NCBI GenBank assembly: GCA_040437565.1
Contig: JBDOQK010000054.1
Span: 1 to 64,000 of the forward strand
Source: Albugo candida
Lineage: Eukaryota; Oomycota; Peronosporomycetes; Albuginales
Direction: 5' to 3'
Length of the DNA: 64,000 nucleotides
Shown here: positions 1-11,643 of the stretch, one piece after another
Layout: every line of letters starts with the position of its first letter
Position numbering within the stretch: the stretch's first letter is position 1
Translations under genes and position numbers: made by a program
Notes under the pieces: generated by a model
The model's input: the letters and a program-made list of their open reading frames with translations, nothing else
Told to the model about the DNA's origin: nothing
The model's database searches: none

Positions 1-799
1 GAATTTGAATAGGAAGCGCTTCCCTTGGTCGCATGGACATCTTGCGCACGCTAATGCTGCGTGCTCGTGTACACCATTGCAAATATAAGGACCTAATAAT
101 AAAAGCCGTGAGATAAAACAAATTCGATCAACATAAACCGTACCGATATAGGTTGTCACTCATAGCGCCAATTCATAGCAGGCTGATCCGTGTTGCACAG
201 GAGGATTTTGGATAAGCTCCTGCGTCTCTTTCCTCCATCCCAGGTGCCACATGATCTGCACTGCAACTCACGACATTGCCCTACAGGGATTACATAGAAG
301 TTTGAACGTAAAGCAACATAAACGAAATCATATTACTTTTCGCTAGAATATATACCTTGGCGTCGGACCTGACGGGAACCATCTGAGAGCCCCAAATGAC
401 TGCATGAGTCTACTGTCTGATACTACCATGCACCCGTTAGGTTTTGGAATGACAAAAATATTGTGACTTACTGAGTTCAGTTATAGAAGGTTACAATTAC
501 CAGCTGTTAACGAATTTCGTACCAGGCAACTTTCCATAATTGAATTATTATTGCGTTTTTCTAGATTTCTGCTAGATTTCTGCTAGATTCAAAAACAAAA
601 TTTTAAGTACACGGGGTTTTCTTCATGCAGTAACGATAATGCGCATAGTGAGTTATTAGACTGCTTTTTATTACAGTAATAATACTGATTATTTCTAGTT
701 CTCTACTAGATTTAGGGAATTGTTATATTCACTTCCTTCTTGGTTAAATTCACTCCCTTTCAAGTAAGGTGGCACACATAATTATACTTTGTATATATT
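1..799. other. No gene seen
   Basis: No convincing open frame, RNA gene or repeat is visible. The stretch is AT-rich and lies outside the left long terminal repeat of the copia element. Confidence 0.5.
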
Positions 800-975
800 T
801 TTGAGCACTCCGGTCAGAGGTAAGATATATTCATATAGGAGGTCCTTAGTTCACTTTACTAGCTAGTCTAAGCCTTCTCGTACCAGACGCCTACAGCCAC
901 TGATTTATTGTCCAATAGCTGATAGTTGATTAGCCTGATGTGTTCCACACTGGTTTAGGGACATCAGCTTCAATA
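800..975 (-). repeat. Copia 3' LTR (left end)
   Basis: The block from about 820 to 975 repeats the block at about 4325 to 4475 in the same orientation, with scattered differences. The end of the RNase H reading frame runs into the first bases of this LTR, which is common in compact copia elements. The outer limit near 800 is estimated from a weaker shared motif, AGTGCT followed by an A run. Confidence 0.75.
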
Positions 976-3900
976 CTCCCCCTGGACGATAAATTCTTGA
1001 TGTTGGACTTAATCAGAAGTTGCTCAAATTTCTTCGTCGATACTGGCTTGGTCAGGAAATCAGCTAGCAGAGACTTGGTTTCAATGTATTGAAGCTTGAT
1101 CTTTTTGGCCTCTATTTGTTCACGGACAAAATGGTACCGTATGTCGATATGTTTCGCTCGACTCTGGTACCCATCGTTGTTGTCAATTGCAATTGCACTT
1201 TGGTTGTCTTCATGAATAACCACTGAATTATCGATCCTCACCTTTAACTCTGATTATAAAATTTTTACCCACATGACTTCCTGTATGCATAACGAGATAG
1301 CGATGTACTGAGCTTCGGCTGTGCTGAGAGCCACACTCTGCTGTAGTTTTCATTTGAATATCACTGGAGAGTTGTTTATCACCACCATTATATCGTAGGT
1401 TGATCTTCTTGTCTCCTTGTCGCTTGCCCAATCCGCATTACTGTAAGCACTGACTTCGATATTTCCTGGCATAGCCTCATAACATATTCCTTTCATTGCG
1501 GTTGATTTCAAGTAACACAAAACACGGATTGCTGTATTCCAGTGTTGTTCACTTAGGTTGCTCCAGGTTTTGACTGAGCTGGCAAACCGTGAAAGCAATA
1601 TCCGGTCTTACGCCCGTTGCGATGTACAGAAGAGAGCCGACAAGTGAGCGATATGGTCCGTTTTCTATTCTCAAATCTTTTTCTTCTGATTTCGTTAAAA
1701 AAAGCCCCGAAACATTTGGATTATACACTGACTTCTCGTTTACTTGATTGAACTTCTCGACCATTCCCCGTATGCAACTCCTTGACTGATCTTCATTTGT
1801 CGCAATTCTTGTTTGTATTCCACTTCAATACCAAGGATAAATCGCACCTTTCCCAGAATCGTTATACTGAAGTGACTCGAAAGTTCGTTCGCAACTTTCT
1901 TGATCGAGTCGATGGTTTTGGCTCCGATCACCATGTCATCGACATAGTTCGTGACATAAAACCATGACTTGGAATCTTTGCGCACAAACATACATGAGTC
2001 TGAGAGATATTTTGTAAACCCCATCTGAGAAAATTAAGTTGATATTGTCTTGAACCAAGTCACAGCTGCTTGTTTAAGTCCATATAGACTTCGATTGAGC
2101 TTGAAAATATAGTTTGGTTTGTTTTCAACACCTTGAGGTGGATAGATGAACACATCATCTTCCAGATAACCGTTATAAAAGGTGGTATAAGCATCGTACT
2201 GATGAATGGTAAGCCCTTGATGGCAGCAAATTGCCAGGAAAATACATTGAGTTTAAATTCGCGACTGGGGAGTACGCATCTGTGTAGTCAACACCATAAG
2301 TTTGTCGATATCCGAGTGCCACCAATGCAACCTTAAACCGCTCAACTTCACCGTCTTCGTCTCGTTTGATTGTAAAAACCCATTTGGTTCCGATAGCCTT
2401 ATTGTCTGGGGGGTTTCGTTTCGGCCGCCCATGTTTGTTATTTTTGTTCAGTGCTTGAAGCTCGGCCTGAATTGCAGTATACCAAAATTCCGATTGAGGT
2501 GACACCAGGGCCTCTTGATAGGATGATGGAGCTTTTATCGCTGCATTCCCTTGTTCGTATTCGATAAGATATCTTTTGGATGGAAGGTTCATGGTATTAG
2601 AATTTCTTACTGGAACGATAGAAGTAGACGATTTCACTGGTACTATTGCTTGCGACGATTGTTTTGAGTGGAAGCTCCAGAGGGGCATCGTGCCCAATTT
2701 GAGGGTTTCCAGAAACCGGGTAGCTTTCGAGATTATCCAGTCTCCCCCTGGTCACAATGGCCTGAACTAGTGCTGAAATCGTCTTCCGCAAAATCCATTT
2801 GGACGTTGGGGATGTCTGGTAACCATCCAAAGAGCGCTGCCCCTGAGTCGAATATCTCGTCAGATCTTTGTTCGCATTTGTTGACGCTTCAGTCGGATCT
2901 ACATCCATGCTCTCGACATGCGGAATTGTCCTGATCGGTATTTGTTCGCTTACTTCGTCACACTGACAATCATTTCGATTTTGTTCGGATGATTTATCTC
3001 CAATAACAACCTGAACATATTTTGTCTCGGCTAATTCTTGAAATTGCGCTGAACGAGTAATCTCGATTTTCTGTGACTCAAAATTCGATACGCGGAATCC
3101 TTTCATATTGTCCGAGCATCCTAGGAACATACATTTGACCGCCTTCTTATCCAACTTCNNNNNNNNNNNNNNNNNNNNNNNNNNNNNNNNNNNNNNNNNN
3201 NNNNNNNNNNNNNNNNNNNNNNNNNNNNNNNNNNNNNNNNNNNNNNNNNNNNNNNNNNGTCCTTTTTCTGCTAATGCTGGGATAGATAGCAATCGGCGAT
3301 CCAAATCTGGTACATATAGTACATCTTCAATACGAATTGGAGTTTTGTTTTTCAGAATAACTGGAACTGAACCAATGCCTCCTGCTGAAACTTTGTTTCC
3401 ATTGGCAATAGAGATATACGTTTGGTTCTTGAGTGGTCGGAGTTCACTGAACTCTTCTTTGAATGAACACATATGGCTGCTTGCTCCATTATCGAGCAGC
3501 CAACCTTCAGCCATGTCTTCACACACTGTAAACGCTTGTTCATTGTACTGTTTCTTGTGTTTCACATTCTTCCAACACTCAGCCTTTTTATGTTCACTTT
3601 TGTTACAGTGATAACATTTTCCTTCGAATTTGCAAGTCTTTTGAATATATTTTCTTTCGTCAAATCTTTCCGACTTCTTCATTGCTTTTGCTTTTACAGC
3701 AATTTCTCCTGTCTCTTTTTTCACCAATAATGCATATTCCCGATGCAGCATTTCTTTTGCTTGAAAGAGATCCATCCCTTGGACATTTTCGATAGTTTTG
3801 ATTATGGGATCGTACTCATCCGAGACTCGCAAGCAATATTACTAATTGCTCATCCATACTAATTACATCTCCACAAGCCTGCATCGAAAGGTATAATTCA

Positions 3901-4275
3901 TCAAATTTCATAAAATGTTCCATAATATTCTGACTCTTTTCCTTTCGGAATTCATGAAGTCTTCACCGGTTTCATACTCTGTTGTGTATACTATTTCGAA
4001 GGTAAAAATTCTTCAGAATCTCCCATAACTGAGAGGCTGTACAAGAGCCTCTGATCATCGCCTGGAGACTCGGGCTGATTGAGATTAAAATGATTGCGAA
4101 GGCTTTAAGGTCGTTGACTTCCCAGATTTCCAAAGCTGCAGGATCTTCGCTGAGTGACCCTGACTTGTCGATATGATGCAGCAAACCCTTCTTCATCAGC
4201 TTCATACGCGCGTTGAACTCCCATGTAAAGTAATTGTCCTCATCAAGGAGTTCGTCGACCGCGTTCTGAGTATTT

Positions 4276-4287
4276 GGGCTCATAACC
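4276..4287 (-). promoter_or_regulatory. Primer-binding site, initiator tRNA-Met anticodon-arm type
   Basis: On the minus strand the twelve bases read GGTTATGAGCCC, complementary to the anticodon stem-loop of eukaryotic initiator tRNA-Met (GGGCTCATAACC). Drosophila copia is known to prime from this internal half-tRNA position and not from the tRNA 3' end. The ATG of the Gag-like frame at 4281-4283 lies inside the site. The match is seen directly; its use as a primer site is inferred from the family and its place just inside the LTR. Confidence 0.6.
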
Positions 4288-4475
4288 TTTTTAGCACTTT
4301 AGATAAAATTTGGAAAGTAAGATATAGTAAATATAGGAGGTCCTTAGTTCACTTTACTAGCTAGTCTAAGCCTTCTCGTACTAAACGCCAAAGCCACTAA
4401 TTTATTGTCTAATAGCTGGAAGTTGATTAGCCTGATGTGTCCACACTGGTTCAGGGACATCAGCTTCAATAAGAT
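4288..4475 (-). repeat. Copia 5' LTR (right end)
   Basis: Direct-repeat partner of the LTR at 800-975. The strongest match is 4325-4475. The inner edge is placed just before the primer-binding site by analogy with other LTR elements, and so is approximate. Confidence 0.7.
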
Positions 4476-4489
4476 CTGATACCTATTCA

Positions 4490-6470
4490 AGTTCGTGCTC
4501 GCACTCGATTAATGTTTCCTGACATTAGAAAGACTCATAAAAAACAAAAGACCACTTCTAGATAAGTAGGCTCAACCTTAAGCACTTATCCTCCAATTCG
4601 AATGCGTGGATTCTAACATTATATTGCACATACATTGATGCCGCATATTTCTGGCAACTTTGCGTATAGCTAGGCGGGTGAAAATCATCTCCACCCGCTC
4701 AACGAGATTTATGGATTTCTATACACAACGGCCTTATACTTCATTTTACTATTACGCAATCGTAACACGTCAGAATGAAGCAATTTGTCTGAAATCTGGT
4801 TCCTTCTCATCAATGCTTTGGCAAGTATTGTCGATACATATCTTGAAGATCCATCTGTCGCTCGGTGAAAAGTAAAAAATACTTTTCACTCGCTTTGTTG
4901 TACTGTCCATTCTAGAAAAAATCACATCTTGTGCCATCTTACTTGTTTGTTTCATGTGCTCCCCATTCAGCTTAAAATAGAGAATTACACGAAAGCTGCC
5001 AGAATATGACATCAATGGTTGAATAGATTATAAAGATGTGCTACACGGCAATATGAATTTAGCTTCCCTTCGAACGATATGGCATGGTCTTTTTCTATAG
5101 TTGTGTATCGTACCGTCGATAGTTCAATTCTGGATAAAAGCGTGAGCATCAGGTGCCGCTCGGCTTCGCCACCATGAGCCGAACCACCCTGCACTAGAGG
5201 GTTTCCAGGAGTAGTAAGCAATACGTCGTATCTTTGTGAGACACCGTTCTTCCCTGTAGCATCGAAGAGCTCAATTTTGTTCCTCTCTTGGTCCCTATTT
5301 ATACAATCACATTAGCTACGTTTTAAAGTAACATTATCCTTCCATCTTGCAGACCGTCGACAGGGAGTTTTTCAAACATGTTTGTACTCTATTGACAGCT
5401 CCATTTGACGTAATCGAAAAGGATAACATAGGAAATTTTTGCGTCTTTCTCGTATCTTAAGTGCAAGGTTGGCATGCAGGAATAATCGTTTTAAATACAC
5501 TTCTGTTAAGCCATAATGCTCTGATGATCGGTGAGACCTATGCTGTTGCGACACGCGGTGTGTGCTAACATTTCATACCAATATGAAACGCAATAGCAAC
5601 TTCGATCTCTATATAGTAAGGTAAATCAAATGGTTTCCAGCGTGTCACGATGAATCAACTACGCATTTCCTCCTATACGATACAGTATTTTGACCATACT
5701 TCGAAAGAGATTTGGTTTTAATTAATCCGTGTCGCCTTTCTATTTATAGACAAGCATGATCATGTCAATACTTCGGTTTGGAACTGATGAGTGAAAAATT
5801 AACCTTCCTTGATACAATTCCACTTTCGCCTTTTCTTACTACCGAGATTCTCAAGACCGTCTCTGCGTCAACTCCGTCGAATTAACATCTGCATATCTGG
5901 AAATAGGCCAATATGAGACTTATTTCCTGTTTCGAAGATCGAGGAAGATAGTGTAAACCTGAGGTCGTACTTCTCCGCTGCATCATAGCAGATTTTCCAG
6001 TTTAAGGATCAAATGCTTTCTCGGTAAAGTATACACCGAACTTAGACGAAAGAGGAATCGGATTCCTTATTCTCAACACACAGAGCCCACTCGTCATGGC
6101 CCAAGAATTGCAGAATATAGTCGCCTAGGATGTCATTGAGACATTGGCATCAAATCCTGATATCCAATTGAACTTTACGTTTAAAGCAGCCGATAGCTCT
6201 TGCTCCTTGCTTGAAATTTTTTTTATTGGGATTAAAGTATACTCGAGCAAAAACGGGCAGCAAGACCCTTGCTGCTAAAAAAACATGAAGCTTTTTGAAG
6301 CAGTACATCGGAATGTATTAACGGCAGAACGTCTCGATGAGGTTATTTCAACCCTTCACAAAGGTGTGAATCAAGCGTGGAAGTCGAAAACGCTAGCGAT
6401 TCTGTCCACCTTTACTATTGGCTTTTTTAATATCCATTCCATGAACATCCGCTGAAAACATCAGCCTCCG
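4490..6470. other. No gene seen
   Basis: Only short unrelated frames are present in all six readings. None resembles a known domain and no repeat structure was recognised. Confidence 0.45.
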
Positions 6471-6479
6471 TTCAGTTGA

Positions 6480-7760
6480 TTGTCACGAGCTACAACCCAA
6501 TCTTAAAGCATGAGACTGTTCAATGCCAGGTTTATTGGTGAAAATTACATTTTTCTTTGGGCTCATCAAGTGCGATTCCACATGAAAAACGTTTTCGATC
6601 CCGAATTGACGATCTTTGATTCTAATTCGCACCTCAGTTGTATAATTTGATGTAATAACTGAACGTATCCGCAATGCTTCGTGTGATATCCGTATGTTGA
6701 AACATGAAGGTACGTTTGTGGGAATGAAAGCGATACCAGTCCGCGAATCTTACTTTTTCTGAGCTTTACACAATTGTATCAGAAAATCAATGGAACCAAT
6801 TCGGAATCGATATAAAGCTTTCTCTACCCATACCACTTGGGTGGGTAAACAGTATTATATCACTCAAATGCATGTTACATTGATCTTGTCCCATTCATAG
6901 CAGCGAGCACTCGTGATGTCAACTCTATTTCAGTCTACAACATCTAGCTGTCTCCTGGCTTTAAAAAGTAGAATCCGTGCTTTTAGTTTACTCGTTGACT
7001 CCTTGTAGCAGCAGCAGTGCTTGAAAACGGAAAGGAATACAATTGTCTGTGCTCTTGATGACAAAGTTTCTCCACTCCAAGATAGATTTTAAATTGGGTT
7101 GAAAGAGTGAATATTGGAAACAAAGGCTTTCTCTCCATTTCGAACAACATCCCAAGCTTTCTCGATATACGTAACTGCTAGGACAAGCTATGTTGGAAAA
7201 CCAAACAAATGCCACTCATCACATTACTGAGGGAGACCGTGTCGCCTTGGAGCGATGATATGAGCAACTGGTAGCCATAAAGGATTCCAATAAAGAGCAG
7301 GAAGAGATCTTTGATACCGATCCAATCCACAATTACAAATGTGTGGAAATTCTCGCTTTTTTGGGTATGTTGATCATCCGTGCTTTTTCGGAGCAATCCG
7401 TGATACAGAACCAAGAGTTAGAATCGGTATGGAATTCATCTAAAAGCATATTTGTTTCGCAATGCTGCCGGGCTCTCGTGCATGAGGTTTCTTCTCTAGA
7501 AAACGTTTCAGAAGATTTATAGCCGCAATAGCAAGACGCTTCACTGACTTTGGATGTGCAAAATTGTATGTGAGAAGATGTGAGGAAGAAATTGCGCACT
7601 TGAACAATTCTCTCTCCCGGAACTACTTGGTGAGATCGAATCCATCTGAACGATCCTGTTTGACAATGCCTCACGCCTTTTATCTTGGATTCATCATCCA
7701 TCAGGACGACTGCTCCAATTAATTACACTTCCACCCAGTTTTATTCATTGACACCACGAT
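6480..7760 (-). pseudogene. Decayed copy A of an unidentified two-copy gene family
   Basis: This stretch aligns by eye along its length with 13,800-15,110 in the same orientation. Examples are 6480-6600 with 13,805-13,925, 7100-7190 with 14,490-14,570, 7330-7480 with 14,690-14,815 and 7695-7750 with 15,020-15,075. The likely coding strand is minus. An ATG near 7701 opens a 122-codon frame beginning MDDESKIKGVRHCQTGSFRW, and the matching place in copy B has an ATG in similar context. The frame then breaks up, so the copy appears dead or multi-exon with lesions. I do not recognise the family. A minus-strand peptide such as SLGCCSKWRESLCFQYSLF (near 7150) has a counterpart in copy B, which supports coding origin. 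Confidence 0.5.
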
Positions 7761-7843
7761 GAAAGAATATGCCAAACTTCGCCGAGATTATCAATGAAAA
7801 TACCTCAAAATTCCGAACTAGAGCCCACCTGTGAACACTGTGG

Positions 7844-7954
7844 ATTGTCAAGGATTTCATTACACTGTTTATCTGGTTTTTTAACTATCTTCCTTATCCT
7901 ATCATGAGTCCCTGACCGTGTGAATATCACTTAAGTCTGACTTCAAACCTAGGG
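7844..7954. repeat. 111-bp dispersed repeat, copy 1
   Basis: Nearly identical to 11,769-11,879 in direct orientation (about seven differences). It stops exactly at an assembly gap, as does copy 2 within 40 bp, which suggests that the repeat continues into both gaps and caused the assembly breaks. It lies about 140 bp upstream of the copy A start codon. No coding potential is obvious. Confidence 0.85.
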
Positions 7955-8054
7955 NNNNNNNNNNNNNNNNNNNNNNNNNNNNNNNNNNNNNNNNNNNNNN
8001 NNNNNNNNNNNNNNNNNNNNNNNNNNNNNNNNNNNNNNNNNNNNNNNNNNNNNN

Positions 8055-10878
8055 CGAGTCTGAACATGTGGAAAAGATATGCAACATATCTTCTATAATT
8101 CGAAACACCAAGCGCATTTACGTGGATTCGGCTATTTTTCACAGCCATTAAGTTTCCAATCCGTCACGTTAACATTGGGCTTTTCAGAAAGAAACGAACC
8201 TAAAAATCTCAAAACGACACGTCTAAAAGAAGAAATACTGACGCTATCTGCATCTACGTCAACGTATGGGAAGATATCGAGCAGAAAGAAACGATCCAGA
8301 GTTGATTGAGTTGCAAGGCAGCATAAAAATACAATTGCATTCATCGATCTAGTATTTCGCCATCCATGACTATTTCAAGTCGAACAATCGCTATCCGCAT
8401 ATATTTGATGGAAACAGAAAGCATCAGGGATCCGTAGGCAGCTCGTGATAGCTATCGGATGCTTGATATATGTCGCTGTTCGACACTCGTTCCTTAAGGA
8501 GTTTCAACTCTCCATAATTTTACCAGTAAGATGAAGCCTTTAGTACAGTCTCATTGAGGCGCTAGAAATCAGCATTGTATTACAGTTATCGTCGTATTGA
8601 ATCAACGTCGTCGATGAAAGATAAGTAATTACCGAATTCTCTAGCCTACTAGCGGTAAAGGTCTCACGTCTAGTGATATTTCTCACGTAACTAGTTCAGT
8701 CATAGCAAGCATATTGAATTAGGAATACTGAATGCATCGAAGCGAGGAAATACTCCATCGGATTGTATCGGGTGCAAAAGAGATCTGACCATCTGTCAAG
8801 AGAGGATGTCACCGACAAGGAAATCAAAGGCTTGATCAAAAGCTGATACAAAATAAATTAAAACCGAGAAGAAGGTACTAGAATATCGAGATTTTACAAG
8901 AGATAGACATACAAAACAGAAAAAGGAGAATATAACAATTCTTGTTCAGCATTGAACCTGAGAAGCGCTGTTCACAATACAGGAAATGTATCGCTCCAAC
9001 ACTACATACTGGATGAAACGCAAGCAACCACGAGTACTTCTGAAGCCAAGTCATTCTTGAAAGAGTGTAATATTTTTATGGCAATATACTAAAAGCTCTA
9101 TATGCAAGCACGAGTGCTTCGTGTTATCATTTTTTCATGAGAAAGTATATTGCATCTAAAATAAGTTAACATACACGGTGCGTTAAATTCAGGTAATGCG
9201 TTTAAGCTGCACAATTTCAAGCCTCTGTGCATCCATGTGGAAACCAGTTGATACGCCTAATCATGGTTTTCACTATTCCAGACCGACAATTCAGTAAATA
9301 CAATTTTTGTCGGCGCCCCCAAACAGAAAGGACTTTTGCTGTCCGTGCCAACGTCTCCCGATACTAATCTCAGCAACCAAAAAGTTCAATCAGCCTAGTC
9401 GCGTTCAGTTTCTCGCTCGCTTGTCATATAATTGTTCTATTGCTTGTAGCTCCCTTCTCGGAAGCTGCTACGCAGTCTCATCGGATCGGATTGTCGACTT
9501 CACCCTACCTTCCTCGTTCTGACCAATTCTACGTGACTCACAAAAATTCAAGTATGCATCTTTTCTGTCTTGCTTCTGATTGTCCAAATTTTATGCATCC
9601 AACCTATATGGAAGAGGTCAAAATCGGAAAATGAGCAGATTGAAATCTATTAAATCTACAGAAAGAGTCACAAGAGAGAGTTCCAGAAAAAAACCACAAT
9701 ATAACTTCACAAACACTAAATTCATTGAACAAATAAAGAGATTAAGCGCATAGATACATGAAATGTCTATTGAATGGCACGTGCTCGTAGTTCATACCTA
9801 TTTTCGGAAATACTATGTATGATGGCCGACTGGCTGATCTGCGTCTGTAAAGGGAAGAACTTCCCCTTGATAAGAACTTCACCGGGTGCTTACGACAAAG
9901 TGCTGCTTGTTCTTCATGAAATGACTGATATCTAAAGAGAGAACGCGTTGGAATTGGTATATCTATACCTTCTTTGAGAGAAATCGTGCTAACCAAAAAC
10001 TATCTGAATGAAGCAGAAGACACTCTATCTCTGATAGTATGGATTTTGATCAATGAATCGAGAAATCTTGATAAGGAGTTGACTTTATCTCACAATGCTC
10101 GAATGACGAAACTGAACTTCCTCTCAATGTTAAAAAAATGATCTTTTGAGCAGGCAATGAGCCACGCTTCTCGTGGACCTTACTATTGCTCGATGCTCCT
10201 CGGACCCGAGCATATCGACACGACTCAGTTTTTCTTCCACATTGGATCGATATTGAATAATTACACTCGCCAACCAGCTGAAAGCAGCTCATTGGATTCG
10301 AAAGATAAAGGCCTGGGCATGCTCAACAAAGTTATTCATATCTGGTACCAGTTTCTGATTGGCAAAATTCATAATGGCTCTCTGATGAGCTGCTCGTAGT
10401 CAAAAATGCAGGAGGGAGCACGAATGCTCCAAGTTATCGCAGAGATTCACAAGAAACACAATGGGAGTACATAACGCCTGGACGGAAGAGTTTTACATGC
10501 ACGTGGCTTGATTGCAATCGAACACGGAATGCATAACGTAGCGTATGGATTTGTCGAATATGCCAACAATGTCTACCTCAAGACGCTGGTAAGTTTGACA
10601 CTGATCGCTTCGATATGTGATTCGATCGCTTGATTCGATCGCTTCGATATGTGATTCGGGATATCTGACAAACTGGCGATGCTGGGTGGTGATCATCCGG
10701 TGACTTAAGACGCGCAAAACGTGTTGTCTTTCATCCAAGAAAGTATACCGAACGCAAAGCTCGATTAAAGAATCATCAGTTTGGGTCAATCTCTCATGCA
10801 ACCTGATCAGTTGAAAAATAATTAAAAAAAAAAAAAAGAGCTGAACGGCATTCTTGGGTCTTGGTGTATTAATTGTAT
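8055..10878. other. No recognisable gene
   Basis: Short frames only, none longer than about 100 codons and none recognised. A small tandem duplication lies at 10,605-10,660 and an A run at about 10,824-10,838. Confidence 0.4.
10605..10660. repeat. Short tandem duplication
   Basis: The motif GATCGCTTCGATATGTGATTC occurs at both ends of this interval with a partial copy between them, giving a local duplication of 20-35 bp. It looks like replication slippage and has no evident function. Confidence 0.7.
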
Positions 10879-11643
10879 TTAAAATTGATCTTTTTTCTGT
10901 CTCAAAATACGCAAGACTTCGACCGGATCTTCATGGCCCGTACTTGCTCTAACCGTGGGCTCATGGACCCGCATAAACGAATTTGTGGCGAGTTCTTCGC
11001 GAACACTGGACGGAATCGTACACATTTGTGTTTCTTCCCATGAAAGTTTCTTCATCACGTCGATATTTCCAGGTTCTATAGACGCAGCAAATCGTAAATT
11101 CTTCAAAGTGTATTCATGTCCGCAGTAGATTTTCGTGTCAAGTGGCAGTTTACCGACTACATTATTCAGTGCATGATGCATTTCCGCGGGGGTTCCTTGA
11201 AATAGGCGACCACAACCGGCGATAAAAAGCGTATAACCGGTGAAGAGGACATCTTGGCAGTGTTAAAGGACATGTCCACGCGTGTGGCACGGAGTGTGGT
11301 ATGCTTTTACTTCTAATTGTCCGATAGAAATCACGTCTTGGTCACTCAGTAGATTCGTCGCAGCTTGGACATCATCTCCAATCCCACCAAACACAGAAAT
11401 AACCTCATTCACATCCTCACGCTCTGAAAGTAGCCGAACGAGATCTTCATTGCCACCAGCGTGATCCCAGTATCTATTAGTTGTGAGAATGGATACAATT
11501 CTTACATTGAGCGCAATTGCTTTCTCGTACACTCGTTTTGCATCGACGGGATCAATTGCAGCTGCGACGTTATTCGCTTTGTCGATTAGAAGATACGCAT
11601 GATTATCCTTAAGAACCGGAATTGGAACCACTTGACAGCTCAT
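10879..11643 (-). pseudogene. Glyoxalase II (hydroxyacylglutathione hydrolase) pseudogene
   Basis: The frame aligns over its whole length with glyoxalase II, which hydrolyses S-lactoylglutathione to lactate and glutathione. It starts MSCQVVPIPVLKDNHAYLLI and has 255 codons, the normal family length, with no introns needed. A TAA at 11,263-11,265 interrupts it at codon 127, after T-P-C-H-T-R-G-H; the same frame then resumes with family blocks (VLFTGYTLFIAGCGRLF, YCGHEYTLKNLRFA). Metal-site residues are also damaged: the T-H-x-H-x-D-H motif reads T-N-R-Y-W-D-H (residues 55-61), and the bridging Asp of G-D-T-L-F is Tyr. Three of seven expected metal ligands are lost, so this copy cannot be an active enzyme of the usual type. 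The second half alone is unlikely to be functional. Confidence 0.88.

Larger units (their letters stand above)
800..4487 (-). mobile_element. Copia-type (Ty1/copia) LTR retrotransposon, broken
   Basis: A fossil LTR element read on the minus strand. Going 5' to 3' it shows a right-hand LTR, a primer-binding site, a Gag-like segment (about 3972-4283, UBN2-type), a CCHC zinc knuckle followed by an aspartic-protease block (about 3250-3830), an assembly gap where most of the integrase should be, reverse transcriptase blocks (about 1740-2700), RNase H (about 930-1600) and the left-hand LTR. Integrase before reverse transcriptase is the copia order. It is broken, with several interruptions across pol besides the gap. 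The two LTRs differ at roughly one site in twelve to fifteen over about 150 bp, so the insertion is not recent. Confidence 0.9.

Noticed and set aside
10824-10838. Poly-A tail marking the glyoxalase II copy as a retroposed gene
   Set aside because: The A run is on the plus strand while the gene is on the minus strand, so it has the wrong orientation for a tail.
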